Assembly: GCA_024231975.1 (NCBI GenBank) | Contig: JAAEQB010000050.1 | Span: 186,001 to 250,000 of the forward strand | Direction of reading: 5' to 3' | DNA: 64,000 nucleotides | Source of the DNA: Allobosea sp. | Lineage (GTDB): Bacteria > Pseudomonadota > Alphaproteobacteria > Rhizobiales > Beijerinckiaceae | Part shown: positions 42,185 to 52,749 of the stretch, piece by piece | Position numbering within the stretch: position 1 is the stretch's first letter | How the letters are laid out: the number at the start of each line of letters is the position of its first letter | Program-made: the position numbers and the translations under genes | Notes under the pieces: model-generated | The model's database searches: none | What the model was told of the DNA's origin: nothing | Seen by the model: only the letters and a program-made list of their open reading frames with translations

Positions 42185-43213
42185 ATGCAAAAGAATGTTT
42201 CAGTGATCATTTATGACCTGAACACGGTCAGTCGGTTCTTTCGGTCCTGCGCCCTCGTCATCGCCAGCCAGCAATCGCTGAGGATCGAGTGGGAGACCTA
42301 TCGGGACAGCAAGGTCATCAACGCGATCTACACGGTCTTCTTCTGGAAGGAGCCACCGGGCATTGCCGTCGTGAAGGAAGGCGCCCCTGAAAAAGTCGAA
42401 CGGCGCACCAACGAACTCCATGAGCGCTATCTCATGGCCTGGGTCCGCAAGCTCTCCGAAGAAGGGCCTGGCGCAGCGCAGGGATATGTCACGACCCTTG
42501 GGCAGCTGCGCGACATGGCGCGGAAGGACATCCAGAATTTCTATCGGAATGCCTCGGACATCAACAACGACGTTATCAGGGAGACCCAGGACGGGATCAA
42601 CAATCTCGCCGCCATCAAGCTCGGCGCACAGATCGGCGTCGCCGCGATCGGGGCTGTCGTCGGCATCGGCTTCGTCGCCCCCGCCTTGGTCGGCGGCGCG
42701 CTGACCGCAGGCGGTGGCCTGACGATCCTCGGCGTGGAGGCCGGGGCGGGAGCGGCGGCGTTCGGAGCCACTGGCCTCGCTCATTCCGTCACCCATTCGG
42801 TCATCAAGAATTGGGACGCCGGAGCCGGTGCTCAAGTCGCGGGGATTGCGATCGAAAAAAGCAAGGCCAAGGCCAGCGACCTGGCGGGAGCGGGAGCCAA
42901 GCGCGTGCTCGACAAGGCTCTCGCCAACTCGGCGAACGCCGAGAATATCGTCCGCTCGGTCCAGGGCGAGATCAACAAGCAGTCGACCGGGCTCGCTCAG
43001 CAGACGCTGACCCGCAAAGCGGCCGAGAAAGCGTCCAGCCGTATTGCCGCAGGCAATGCGCAGCTGGCGACGCGCACGGCGGAGCTGGCGGCGCGCAACC
43101 GCAATGTCGCCCTCGCCAGAGCCGGTGGCGTCGCGGTCCCCGTCGTCTTCGCGGCCTGGGATATCATGGATGCGATCAACGACTATCGCGAGACCACGGC
43201 AGCCAATCGCTAG
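42185..43213 (+). CDS. Uncharacterised protein with pore-like hydrophobic centre
   Basis: 342 residues from ATG 42185 (AAAGGCGG upstream). Residues 1-150 are a polar, helical domain (VIIYDLNTVSRFFRSCALVI, KLSEEGPGAAQGYVTTLGQL). Residues ~150-200 are a long Gly/Ala-rich hydrophobic stretch (IGVAAIGAVVGIGFVAPALV, GGALTAGGGLTILGVEAGAG), helices follow, and a second hydrophobic segment (VAVPVVFAAWDIMDAI) ends the protein. This order recalls membrane-inserting effectors such as colicin-like or secretion-system pore formers. No signal peptide, no family recognised, no adjacent immunity gene that I can prove. Confidence 0.65.
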   Translation: MQKNVSVIIYDLNTVSRFFRSCALVIASQQSLRIEWETYRDSKVINAIYTVFFWKEPPGIAVVKEGAPEKVERRTNELHERYLMAWVRKLSEEGPGAAQGYVTTLGQLRDMARKDIQNFYRNASDINNDVIRETQDGINNLAAIKLGAQIGVAAIGAVVGIGFVAPALVGGALTAGGGLTILGVEAGAGAAAFGATGLAHSVTHSVIKNWDAGAGAQVAGIAIEKSKAKASDLAGAGAKRVLDKALANSANAENIVRSVQGEINKQSTGLAQQTLTRKAAEKASSRIAAGNAQLATRTAELAARNRNVALARAGGVAVPVVFAAWDIMDAINDYRETTAANR

Positions 43214-43220
43214 AGCGGCA

Positions 43221-43928
43221 TCATCTTCCTGCCGGAGACGGGGCGGGCGCCGCTTCGAGCGCCCGTTCGCGCCAGTGGGACAGGAGCGAAGCCAGCTCTT
43301 GCGTTCCAAGGTCGAATTGATCCGGCAAGGTGGAATTGCGCCCGATCAGCCGGCTGTTGGCGTTCGCGAGCACTGCCCCGCCAGCAGGAGCGTAATCGAA
43401 CGCCACGATCGGCGTACCGGCCGGAGGCACCCGAGCCGCTGTGAAATCGCTGAGATCGCTCCAGCGCATCATCTGGGATCGCCGGAGCGTCGTAAGCGTC
43501 AACCCATCGGCCGACAGCGTCAGCGACGTGCCCTTGATCGCCAGGGCGAGGAGGAGCGGCACCCCGCCACCGAACAGGATCACGCCGGCCCAGAGAACCA
43601 GTCTCATCGGCAGCGCCAAATCGGACTGCCGCAAGAGCGCGCCGACACCGAAGGCGAAACCGGCGGAGACGACCGCCATGATCAGATTACGTTTTCGGCC
43701 GCTCCGCAACGTCACCGGCACGGGGAAGCGGGCGAGAAGCAGGTCGGCATCGATCGCCTCCGAGCGCAGCAGCTGCGGCCATAGCTGAGCAACGAAAACA
43801 GCCGTGCAGGCACCGAAGAACACCAGCACCTGCCAGCCATCGCGCGCTCCGGTCGCGACCATGGCGATGCCGCCTGTCGTGAACAGCAGGCTGATCGCGA
43901 GGAGCAGGTATCTGGCGGCGCGTGGCAT
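43221..43928 (-). CDS. Membrane protein with C-terminal PH-like domain
   Basis: 235 residues from ATG 43928 (MPRAARYLLL). Four hydrophobic stretches in two pairs: residues ~6-45 and ~75-125 (LIMAVVSAGFAFGVGALL and LVLWAGVILFGGGVPLLLAL). The C-terminal ~90 residues (GTSLTLSADGLTLTTLRRSQ, MMRWSDLSDFTAARV) have the strand pattern of the bacterial PH-domain membrane proteins (bPH type). Function unknown. Its 3' end lies 8 nt from the pore-like gene, tail-to-tail. Confidence 0.7.
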   Translation of the reverse strand: MPRAARYLLLAISLLFTTGGIAMVATGARDGWQVLVFFGACTAVFVAQLWPQLLRSEAIDADLLLARFPVPVTLRSGRKRNLIMAVVSAGFAFGVGALLRQSDLALPMRLVLWAGVILFGGGVPLLLALAIKGTSLTLSADGLTLTTLRRSQMMRWSDLSDFTAARVPPAGTPIVAFDYAPAGGAVLANANSRLIGRNSTLPDQFDLGTQELASLLSHWRERALEAAPAPSPAGR

Positions 43929-44047
43929 GTCAGCCGGAGTTCGGAGGCAGGTTGAGGTCTCCCGGCAGTCTCGATGCCGTATCAACCCCGACATCGGTTA
44001 CCGCCGGATATGCCACGGGGCGCCGAAGCGCCCCGTTCGAACTCCGC

Positions 44048-46066
<2,019 letters not shown>

Positions 46067-46256
46067 CAATCAGCGCTCCACCATCTTGCGCGCCGGTGCT
46101 CTGGCTCCGACGCATAAAAGGGCGCCGCGGCAGCCGTCGCTGCCGCGCACCCACCCAATTCATCCACCGCAGATAGCACCGACCATCGTTGATGAATCGT
46201 GCACCATCCTCAAAGCCGCCCTCGATTCTGCCGACGAAAGCAACGCGCCAGCCTGG

Positions 46257-48146
46257 TCACTTCTCAGGATTGGCCTCGGTCCCCTCGATCGTCTCGAGGC
46301 GGCCCTTGACGTCCTTCATCCAGGCGAAATTGGCTTCCGTTGGTTCGTCAGCCAATGCGCGTTCGGCTGCCTTCAGCTCGCTATGTAGCGTGCGTGCGCG
46401 ATGATGCAAGACGAGAGCCTGACGAATCGAATCAAAAACCGATTCCGGATCAGCCGTTTGCGCCAGCTTCAGCCGCTCGGCCGGCTGGGTGACGGCGAGC
46501 AGCGCCGCCTGCGCCTCGGCGATGCGGGTCTGCTCCAGCCGGCGCCCGAACGCCTCCTGGTCGAAGGCACCATCGATCGCCGCGTCGAGCAGCGCCTGGC
46601 GGAAGCGCTCGGCCGCCGGCCCGTCGAGGGCAATCTCGGCGATCTCGTCGGCACAGCGCATGACGAGATCGGGATGGCTCGCCAGCGCCAGCAGCACGAA
46701 GGCCTCACGCGGATTCTCGCCGTGACGGCGCTGCATCAGTGGTGAACTCGTGAGCTGCGGGCTCGGCCGCACCAGTGCGAGCGGCGGCCTGTCCTGGCCA
46801 CGCTGAAATCCGCGCCCGCCACGCGCGCCGCCGGAAAACCCGTTCTGGCGCCGCCCTTCGAACCGCTCCCGCTGCGTTGGCGCGAAGAGCTGGCTGAGCC
46901 GCTCGTCGATCTCGTGGCGATAGTGCCGGCGCGTCGCCTCGTCGCGAATCAGGCCGAGAGGCTCCTTCAGCCGGCGCTCGAAGGCGGCGCGCCGCTCGGG
47001 CGTGTCGAGCTGGCTCGCCTCGAACTCGCGGGCCCAGAGCATGTCGACCAGCGGCTTGGCCGAACCGATGACCTCGGCGACCGCGGGCTTGCCGCCCGAG
47101 CGCGCGAGGTCGTCCGGATCCTGCCCTTCCGGCAGCAGCGCGAAGGAGAGCGACTTGCCCGGCTCCAGCATCGGCAAGGCGAGATCGATCGCCCGGCCCG
47201 CCGCCTTGCGGCCGGCCTTGTCGCCGTCGAGGCAGATCACCGGCTCGCCCGCCATGCGCCAGAGCAGCCCTAGCTGGTCCTCGGTCAGTGCCGTGCCGAG
47301 TGGCGCCACCACCTGCGGGAAACCGGCGAGGGTCATGGCAATGACGTCGACATAGCCCTCGACCACGATCACCTGGCCGGTGTCGTGCGCGGCCTTGCGG
47401 GCATTGTGATGGTTGAACAACAGCGCGCCCTTGTGGAAGAGCGGCGTCTCCGGCGAGTTCAGGTATTTGGCCGGCACGTCGGCGCTCATCGCCCGGCCGC
47501 CAAAGGCGATCACGCGCCCGCGCGCATCATGGATCGGGAACATGATCCGGTCGCGGAAACGGTCATAGGGCACGGCGATCTCCTCGCCATGCACCAACAG
47601 GCCCGTCTCCATCATCGCATCGGCACCGACGCCCTTGCCGGCGAGATGGTCGCGCAGCGCGAATCGGTCGGGCGGGGCATAACCCATGCGGAAGAGCTGG
47701 CGCGCCGGGCCTTCCAGCCCGCGGCCCGAAAGGTAGCGCCGCGCCAGCCCGCCTCGCTCCGATTGCAGCTCGGCCTCGAAGAAGCGCGCCGCCAGCTCGA
47801 CGACCTCGTGCAGCCCCTTGCGCCTTTCCTCCTGCGCCTGCGCCTCGAACGAGACCTTCGGCAGGGTGACGCCGGCCTCGGAGGCGAGCTTCTCGACCGC
47901 TTCCGGGAAGGAGAGCCCCTCGGTCTCCATCACGAACTTGAAGATGTCGCCGTTCTTGCCGGAGGAGAAATCGAAGAACGAGCCCTTCTGGTCGTTGACG
48001 AAGAAGGACGGCGTCTTCTCGGCATTGAAGGGCGAGAGCCCCTTCCATTCCCGGCCGGCCTTGGCGAGGCGCACGCGTTTGCCCACGACCGCCGAGACAG
48101 GCAGCCGCGCCTTGATCTCCTCAAGGACGGAGGGCGGGAACTTCAT
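46257..48146 (-). CDS. dnaG: DNA primase DnaG, zinc-ligand-free variant
   Basis: 629 residues. The N-terminal zinc-ribbon region is recognisable (SPFNAEKTPSFFVNDQKGSF, FSSGKNGDIFKFVMETEGLS), but the CHCC zinc ligands of standard DnaG are replaced: CPFH is SPFN and YHCFGC-type is FFDFSS. The TOPRIM core (VIVVEGYVDVIAMTLAGFPQ, GDKAGRKAAGRA) and the C-terminal DnaB-interaction region are intact. Makes RNA primers for replication. I recall the same zinc-less form in Bradyrhizobium/Methylobacterium relatives, so it is likely a lineage trait, not decay. Confidence 0.95.
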   Translation of the reverse strand: MKFPPSVLEEIKARLPVSAVVGKRVRLAKAGREWKGLSPFNAEKTPSFFVNDQKGSFFDFSSGKNGDIFKFVMETEGLSFPEAVEKLASEAGVTLPKVSFEAQAQEERRKGLHEVVELAARFFEAELQSERGGLARRYLSGRGLEGPARQLFRMGYAPPDRFALRDHLAGKGVGADAMMETGLLVHGEEIAVPYDRFRDRIMFPIHDARGRVIAFGGRAMSADVPAKYLNSPETPLFHKGALLFNHHNARKAAHDTGQVIVVEGYVDVIAMTLAGFPQVVAPLGTALTEDQLGLLWRMAGEPVICLDGDKAGRKAAGRAIDLALPMLEPGKSLSFALLPEGQDPDDLARSGGKPAVAEVIGSAKPLVDMLWAREFEASQLDTPERRAAFERRLKEPLGLIRDEATRRHYRHEIDERLSQLFAPTQRERFEGRRQNGFSGGARGGRGFQRGQDRPPLALVRPSPQLTSSPLMQRRHGENPREAFVLLALASHPDLVMRCADEIAEIALDGPAAERFRQALLDAAIDGAFDQEAFGRRLEQTRIAEAQAALLAVTQPAERLKLAQTADPESVFDSIRQALVLHHRARTLHSELKAAERALADEPTEANFAWMKDVKGRLETIEGTEANPEK

Positions 48147-48269
48147 GGCTTCCTATCTGGCTGCTGCGAGCCGGCTTGCCAACCACGGAAACCGCAGTCG
48201 CAGGGCTTATGGTCCATATCCACAGCAAGCCCCACATGATAAAGAAAATCGTAGAAAAGGAAGAAAGCC

Positions 48270-48545
48270 GTGGCGCTCAACATCAAGGACCCTGAGACCG
48301 AGAAAGCGGTGCGCCAGCTGGCGCGCCGGCGCGGGCTCAGCCTGACAGAAGCCGTGCGCATGGCCGTCAGGAGCGAGCTCGACAAGGACGAATTGTCCGA
48401 GGAAGAGAAGGCGCGGCGGATTGCTGCCGCGCATCGGCGGATGGCCGAGTTCTACAAGAAATACAACATCAAGCCGGCCGAGCGCTCCATGACCAAGGAG
48501 GAGATGGACGACATCATCGGCTATGATGAGAACGGCATGTGGTGA
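48270..48545 (+). CDS. vapB: VapB-type antitoxin
   Basis: 91 residues. Starts MALNIKDPETEKAVRQLARR, RGLSLTEAVRMAVRSELDKD, the ribbon-helix-helix-type VapB/PSK N-terminus, followed by a charged, unstructured tail likely to bind the toxin. The stop overlaps the vapC start region by 4 to 7 nt, as in most TA operons. Neutralises VapC and autoregulates. It starts ~125 bp from dnaG, divergent from it. Confidence 0.9.
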   Translation: MALNIKDPETEKAVRQLARRRGLSLTEAVRMAVRSELDKDELSEEEKARRIAAAHRRMAEFYKKYNIKPAERSMTKEEMDDIIGYDENGMW

Positions 48546-48931
48546 ACCTCGTCGTCGACACCTCCGCAATCGTGGCGATCGTCATGGAGGAGCCCGAAGC
48601 CGCGGACTTCATCGCTGCACTCGCATCGGCTAGGACCCGTGTCCTGACCAGCGTCAACCTTCTCGAAGCCCAGATCGTCCTGACGTTCGGCAAAGGCATG
48701 CCCGCCGGGACCGCCGAGGATCTAGTGGCACGCGAGAATATCGAGATCGTCCCCTTCGACGAGGATCTCTCCAGTCTCGCCTTCGAGACCTACCGCCGCT
48801 TCGGCAAGGGCCGCCATCCCGCCAAGCTGAACATGGGCGACTGCGCCGCCTATGCGCTGGCGAAGTCGCGCGGCTGGCCGCTGCTCTACAAGGGCGATGA
48901 CTTCGCGCAGACCGATATCGAGCGCGCCTGA
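48542..48931 (+). CDS. vapC: VapC-family PIN-domain toxin
   Basis: 129 residues from GTG 48542 (an adjacent GTG at 48539 is equally possible). PIN-domain acidic residues: Asp in LVVDTSAIVAIV, Glu in NLLEAQIVL, and the Asp in KLNMGDCAAYALAKSRGWPL, KGDDFAQTDI. Probable tRNA- or RNA-cleaving ribonuclease. The stop overlaps the next gene's ATG by 1 nt. Confidence 0.92.
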   Translation: MNLVVDTSAIVAIVMEEPEAADFIAALASARTRVLTSVNLLEAQIVLTFGKGMPAGTAEDLVARENIEIVPFDEDLSSLAFETYRRFGKGRHPAKLNMGDCAAYALAKSRGWPLLYKGDDFAQTDIERA

Positions 48932-49842
48932 TGCCGCCTGCAGTCGAGACGCGGCTGCTGCGCCAGTTCATCGCCGTCGCCGAGGAACTGAACTTCCACC
49001 GTGCCGCCGAGCGGCTGCACATGGCCCAGCCGCCGCTCAGTCAGGCGATCCGCAAGCTCGAGGACGCGCTCGGCTTATCGCTGTTCGAGCGCAGCAATCG
49101 CAGCGTCGCCCTGACGCCGGCCGGCGCGACCTTCCTCGTCAGCGCCCGGCGCATCCTAGCCCAGCTCGATGAGGGCATCCGCGAGGCGCAGGCCGTCGCC
49201 ACCGGCAAGGCCGGCCGCCTCGCGATCAGCTTCGTCGGCACCGCGCATGACCTGCTGCCGGCGGCGCTGCGCCGCTTTCGCACCGAGTATCCCGGCATCG
49301 AGCTTATCCTGCGCGAAGCGACCACCGGCGAGCAGCTCGTGGCGATCACCGCCGGCGAGGCCGATATCGGCCTGATGCGCCAGCCCGGCATCATGCTCGC
49401 CCAGCTCGCCAGCGAAACCCTGCTGCGCGAGCCGATCCTGGCCGCATTGCCGGACGATCACCCGCTCGCCGGTAAGGAGACCATTCCCCTCGCCGCTCTC
49501 GCCGGCACCGACTTCATCGGCACGCCGCGCCAGCTCGGCATCGGCTTCCACGACCAGATCATCGGACTCTGCCGCCTCGCCGGCTTCTCGCCGCGCATCG
49601 TCCAGGAAGCCCGCCAGATGCAGACCATCGCCAGCCTGGTCGCGAGCGGGCTCGGTGTCGCACTGATCCCGGGTTCGCTGGCGCTGATGCCGCGCGCCGG
49701 GGTCGCCTTCCGGTTGATCAACGTCGAGGCGCCGCCGGAGGTGACCCATATCGAGCTGATCGCCGCCTGGGATGCGACGCGTTATTCGCTGGCGCGCGAC
49801 AACTTCCTTGCCGTGCTCAGGCAGGTCGCGCGTGATATGTAG
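48931..49842 (+). CDS. LysR-family regulator coupled to VapBC
   Basis: 303 residues. Helix-turn-helix LLRQFIAVAEELNFHRAAER, HMAQPPLSQAIRKLEDALGL and a typical LysR effector domain (EYPGIELILREATTGEQLVA, PRIVQEARQMQTIASLVASG). The ATG overlaps the vapC stop by one base (TGATG), so translation is coupled to the TA module. Coupling a LysR regulator to a VapBC pair is not usual. Targets unknown; the flanking NIPSNAP gene is a candidate. Confidence 0.87.
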   Translation: MPPAVETRLLRQFIAVAEELNFHRAAERLHMAQPPLSQAIRKLEDALGLSLFERSNRSVALTPAGATFLVSARRILAQLDEGIREAQAVATGKAGRLAISFVGTAHDLLPAALRRFRTEYPGIELILREATTGEQLVAITAGEADIGLMRQPGIMLAQLASETLLREPILAALPDDHPLAGKETIPLAALAGTDFIGTPRQLGIGFHDQIIGLCRLAGFSPRIVQEARQMQTIASLVASGLGVALIPGSLALMPRAGVAFRLINVEAPPEVTHIELIAAWDATRYSLARDNFLAVLRQVARDM

Positions 49843-49933
49843 TTCGTATCAAACTAGAATAAACAATATATTTTACCGCAACCAACGCGGCTGGCAGCCT
49901 CTCCTCGACAGCAACTAGCGAGGAGTCTTCGCC

Positions 49934-50350
49934 ATGCCACGCCGCTTGCGACGATGGGGCCTGATCGCTGCGGCCCTGACCGCGGCCGCCCTCTCCATCA
50001 TTCCGACCTCCGCGACCGAACGAGCGACCATGATCGAGCAATTGCGCATCTACGAGATCTTCGAGAGCAACAAGGACGCCTTCCACGCCCGCTTCCGCGA
50101 CCACGCGGCCCGTATCATGAAGACCTATGGCTTCGACATCGCGGCGATGTGGGAGGTCAAGGGCAAGGACCGCACCGAATTCATCTACGTGCTGCGCTGG
50201 CCCGACGAGGCGACGATGCGCCAGAGCTGGGCCCGCTTCATGCAGGACACGGAATGGTCTGCGATCAAGGACAGCAGCGCCGCCGAGCATGGTCGTATGG
50301 TCGGCGCGATCGAGGAGCGGGTGATGCAGCGCACGAGCTATTCGCCCTGA
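49934..50350 (+). CDS. NIPSNAP-family protein with signal peptide
   Basis: 138 residues. N-terminus MPRRLRRWGLIAAALTAAAL is a signal peptide (cleavage near SATERA), preceded by a strong GAGGAG ribosome site; starting instead at the internal ATG 50030 would give the cytoplasmic form. The NIPSNAP core is MIEQLRIYEIFESNKDAFHA, RFRDHAARIMKTYGFDIAAM, FMQDTEWSAIKDSS, a ferredoxin-like fold. Function unknown in bacteria. It is a close paralogue of the protein at 52750. Confidence 0.85.
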   Translation: MPRRLRRWGLIAAALTAAALSIIPTSATERATMIEQLRIYEIFESNKDAFHARFRDHAARIMKTYGFDIAAMWEVKGKDRTEFIYVLRWPDEATMRQSWARFMQDTEWSAIKDSSAAEHGRMVGAIEERVMQRTSYSP

Positions 50351-50362
50351 GCGGCCATTCCT

Positions 50363-50860
50363 CTACGGACATTGCAGCGGATCGTCCGCCAGGGCCTTCG
50401 CCACGCCCTCGGTCGGCAGCAGGACGGCGGCGTCTCCGGCCCGCAATTCGATCCGCTTCGCCCCATGCAGGCCAGCCACCACCGGCGCCATCTGCGCGAC
50501 CCCGAAACCCGCATCGGGCTTCCAGGTCAGCTCGACCTCGTCGATACCGGCCTGGGCCGTGACCGGCACACGCGTCGCTTTGCCGTCGGCCACGATCTCG
50601 ATCGCCGACGGCAGGGCGTCATTGAGCTGAGTCTTGGGCAGGACGGCGATCAGATACGGGCCGCTCGTGATCGCCGGGTTGGCGCGGGCCGCCGCCGGAT
50701 CCCCGCAATAGAAGGTGAGCCGCGTCCCGTCGGCACCGCTCACCCCGGCATAGGAGGTGCCCATCTGGTAGCCGGTGCCCCAGCCTTCGGATTGAGCAAG
50801 CGCAACCGAGGCCAGCAAGGCCAGCCCGAGCGCGACCATGGCGATCGACCGTTTCGACAT
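50363..50860 (-). CDS. Secreted protein of unknown function
   Basis: 165 residues with a signal peptide (SIAMVALGLALLASVALAQS). The mature protein has two Cys (FYCGDPAAARAN; final ...PLQCP) that may form one disulphide, and a beta-rich composition (AIEIVADGKATRVPVTAQAG, DEVELTWKPDAGFG). No family recognised. It sits between the two NIPSNAP genes, on the other strand. Confidence 0.7.
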   Translation of the reverse strand: MSKRSIAMVALGLALLASVALAQSEGWGTGYQMGTSYAGVSGADGTRLTFYCGDPAAARANPAITSGPYLIAVLPKTQLNDALPSAIEIVADGKATRVPVTAQAGIDEVELTWKPDAGFGVAQMAPVVAGLHGAKRIELRAGDAAVLLPTEGVAKALADDPLQCP

Positions 50861-50917
50861 CGGAAGCCTCCTTTGCCGAAACGCTGCCCATCGATCTGGC
50901 GAGAATGCCGCCGCGGA

Positions 50918-51379
50918 TCAGCCGCCCAGCAACTGCTTTACCATAGGGGAGACCTTGGCGAAGTCCATCTGCCCGGCATAGGCGGCGCGCAGCGCGCCGA
51001 TGACCTTGCCCATGTCCTTGACGGCGGAGGCGCCGGTCTCGGCGATGACCTCCTCGATCGCCGCCTTGATCTCCTCGTCGCTCATCTGCTTGGGCAGATA
51101 GGAGGAGATCACCGCGACCTCGGCGCGCTCGCCCTCGGCGAGCTCGGGGCGGCCATTGGCGTCGTAGATCGCGATCGATTCCTGGCGCTGCTTGATCATC
51201 TTCTGCAGCAAAGCGAGGATTTCGTCGGCCGTGGCCTCGCCCTTGCCGGCACCGCGCGCCTCGATGTCCTTGTCCTTCAGCGCCGCCTGGATCAGGCGGA
51301 TGGCGGCGACCTTGCCCTTCTCGCCGGCCTTCATCGCGGTCTTGAGGTCGGCGGTGAACTGCTCGCGCAGAGTGGACAT
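50918..51379 (-). CDS. GatB/YqeY-domain protein
   Basis: 153 residues from ATG 51379. Motifs MSTLREQFTADLKTAMKAGE, RLIQAALKDKDIEARG and QMSDEEIKAAIEEVIAETGA match the YqeY family, related to the tail of GatB. It may help tRNA-linked amidotransfer, though its function is unproven. In related genomes yqeY lies directly before dnaG; here an accessory block separates them. Divergent from carA. Confidence 0.92.
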   Translation of the reverse strand: MSTLREQFTADLKTAMKAGEKGKVAAIRLIQAALKDKDIEARGAGKGEATADEILALLQKMIKQRQESIAIYDANGRPELAEGERAEVAVISSYLPKQMSDEEIKAAIEEVIAETGASAVKDMGKVIGALRAAYAGQMDFAKVSPMVKQLLGG

Positions 51380-51514
51380 GATGTTACGAACCTTCTTCAT
51401 TCATTGACGGAGCACGGTCAGCCGATTAAGGCTCGCGCTCCAGACCGGCCGCGCCATTACGCGCGCAGCCTTCACGCTTGCCGCAGCTTCCAGCGGCCTG
51501 GACGAGACATAGAC

Positions 51515-52735
51515 ATGACCGCTCACGAAGGAAACCCCGCCTCCCAGGGCTGGCAAGACGGCTGGGTTGAGCCGCGCGCGACTGCCGTGCTGGTTCTGGC
51601 CGACGGCACCGTGCTGGAAGGCTTCGGCCTCGGCGCGATCGCGCAGGCGCCCGGCGAGGTCTGCTTCAACACGGCGATGACCGGCTATCAGGAAATCCTG
51701 ACCGACCCGTCCTATGCCGGGCAGATCATCACCTTCACCTTCCCCCATATCGGCAATGTCGGCGTCAACGAGGAGGACACCGAGACGGTCAACGCCGCCG
51801 CCGCCTCCGGCGTGCGCGGCGTCGTGCTGCATGCCGAGGTCACTCAGCCCTCGAACTGGCGCGCCGCCAAGCATCTCGACGCCTGGCTGAAGGCGCGCAA
51901 CATCGTCGGTATCTGCGGCGTCGACACCCGCGCGCTGACCACGCTGATCCGCGAGAACGGCATGCCCAACGCCGTCATCGCCCATGACCCGGCCGGCAAT
52001 TTCGATATCGAGGCCCTCAAGAAGGAAGCCGCCGCCCTGCCCGACATGGCCGGGCTCGACCTCGTGCCGCTCGTCGCCGCGACCCAGCGCTATGACTGGG
52101 ACGAGACGCCCTGGCTCTGGCCGCGCGGCTATGGCAAGCGCGAAGCTGCGGCGCATCGCGTCGTCGCCATCGACTACGGCGTCAAGCGCAACATCCTGCG
52201 CCTGCTGGCCAAGGCCGGCTGCGAGGTCGAGGTCGTTCCCTCGACCGCATCGGCCAAGGACATCCTCGCGCTCAATCCCGACGGCGTCTTCCTGTCGAAC
52301 GGCCCGGGCGATCCGGCCGCGACCGGCGAATACGCCGTGCCGGTGATCAGGGAGCTGCTCGACCGCAAGATCCCGACCTTCGGCATCTGCCTCGGCCACC
52401 AGATGCTGGCGCTCGCCATCGGCGGCCAGACCATGAAGATGAAGCAGGGCCATCACGGCGCCAATCATCCGGTCCAGGACAAGACCACCGGCAAGGTCGA
52501 GATCGTCTCGATGAACCATGGCTTCGCCGTCGACCCGGCGACGCTGCCGGCCAACGCGACCGAGACGCATGTCTCGCTCTTCGACGGCAGCAATTGCGGC
52601 ATCGCCCTGAACGACCGTCCTGCCTTCAGCGTCCAGCACCATCCCGAAGCCTCGCCCGGCCCGCAGGACAGCCACTACCTCTTCACCCGCTTCGTCGAGC
52701 TGATGGAAGCGGAGAAGGCGAAGAAGGCCGCCTGA
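51515..52735 (+). CDS. carA: Carbamoyl-phosphate synthase small subunit CarA
   Basis: 406 residues from ATG 51515. N-terminal domain (ADGTVLEGFGLGAIAQAPGE, VCFNTAMTGYQEILTDPSYA) and glutamine amidotransferase domain with nucleophile Cys in FGICLGHQMLALAIGG and catalytic His/Glu in FSVQHHPEASPGPQDS. Supplies ammonia to CarB for arginine and pyrimidine synthesis. The large subunit carB is not next to it. Divergent from yqeY as expected for this region in rhizobia. Confidence 0.96.
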   Translation: MTAHEGNPASQGWQDGWVEPRATAVLVLADGTVLEGFGLGAIAQAPGEVCFNTAMTGYQEILTDPSYAGQIITFTFPHIGNVGVNEEDTETVNAAAASGVRGVVLHAEVTQPSNWRAAKHLDAWLKARNIVGICGVDTRALTTLIRENGMPNAVIAHDPAGNFDIEALKKEAAALPDMAGLDLVPLVAATQRYDWDETPWLWPRGYGKREAAAHRVVAIDYGVKRNILRLLAKAGCEVEVVPSTASAKDILALNPDGVFLSNGPGDPAATGEYAVPVIRELLDRKIPTFGICLGHQMLALAIGGQTMKMKQGHHGANHPVQDKTTGKVEIVSMNHGFAVDPATLPANATETHVSLFDGSNCGIALNDRPAFSVQHHPEASPGPQDSHYLFTRFVELMEAEKAKKAA

Positions 52736-52749
52736 TCACGGAGGGAGCC

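Noticed and set aside
48231..48269. A run of A-rich sequence before vapB considered as a terminator or attachment site
   Set aside because: No paired arms or direct repeat found; it reads simply as a promoter/ribosome-site region for vapB.
50372..51514. Upstream extension of the carA frame
   Set aside because: CarA similarity starts at the ATG at 51515; the extension lies antisense to the secreted protein and yqeY genes.
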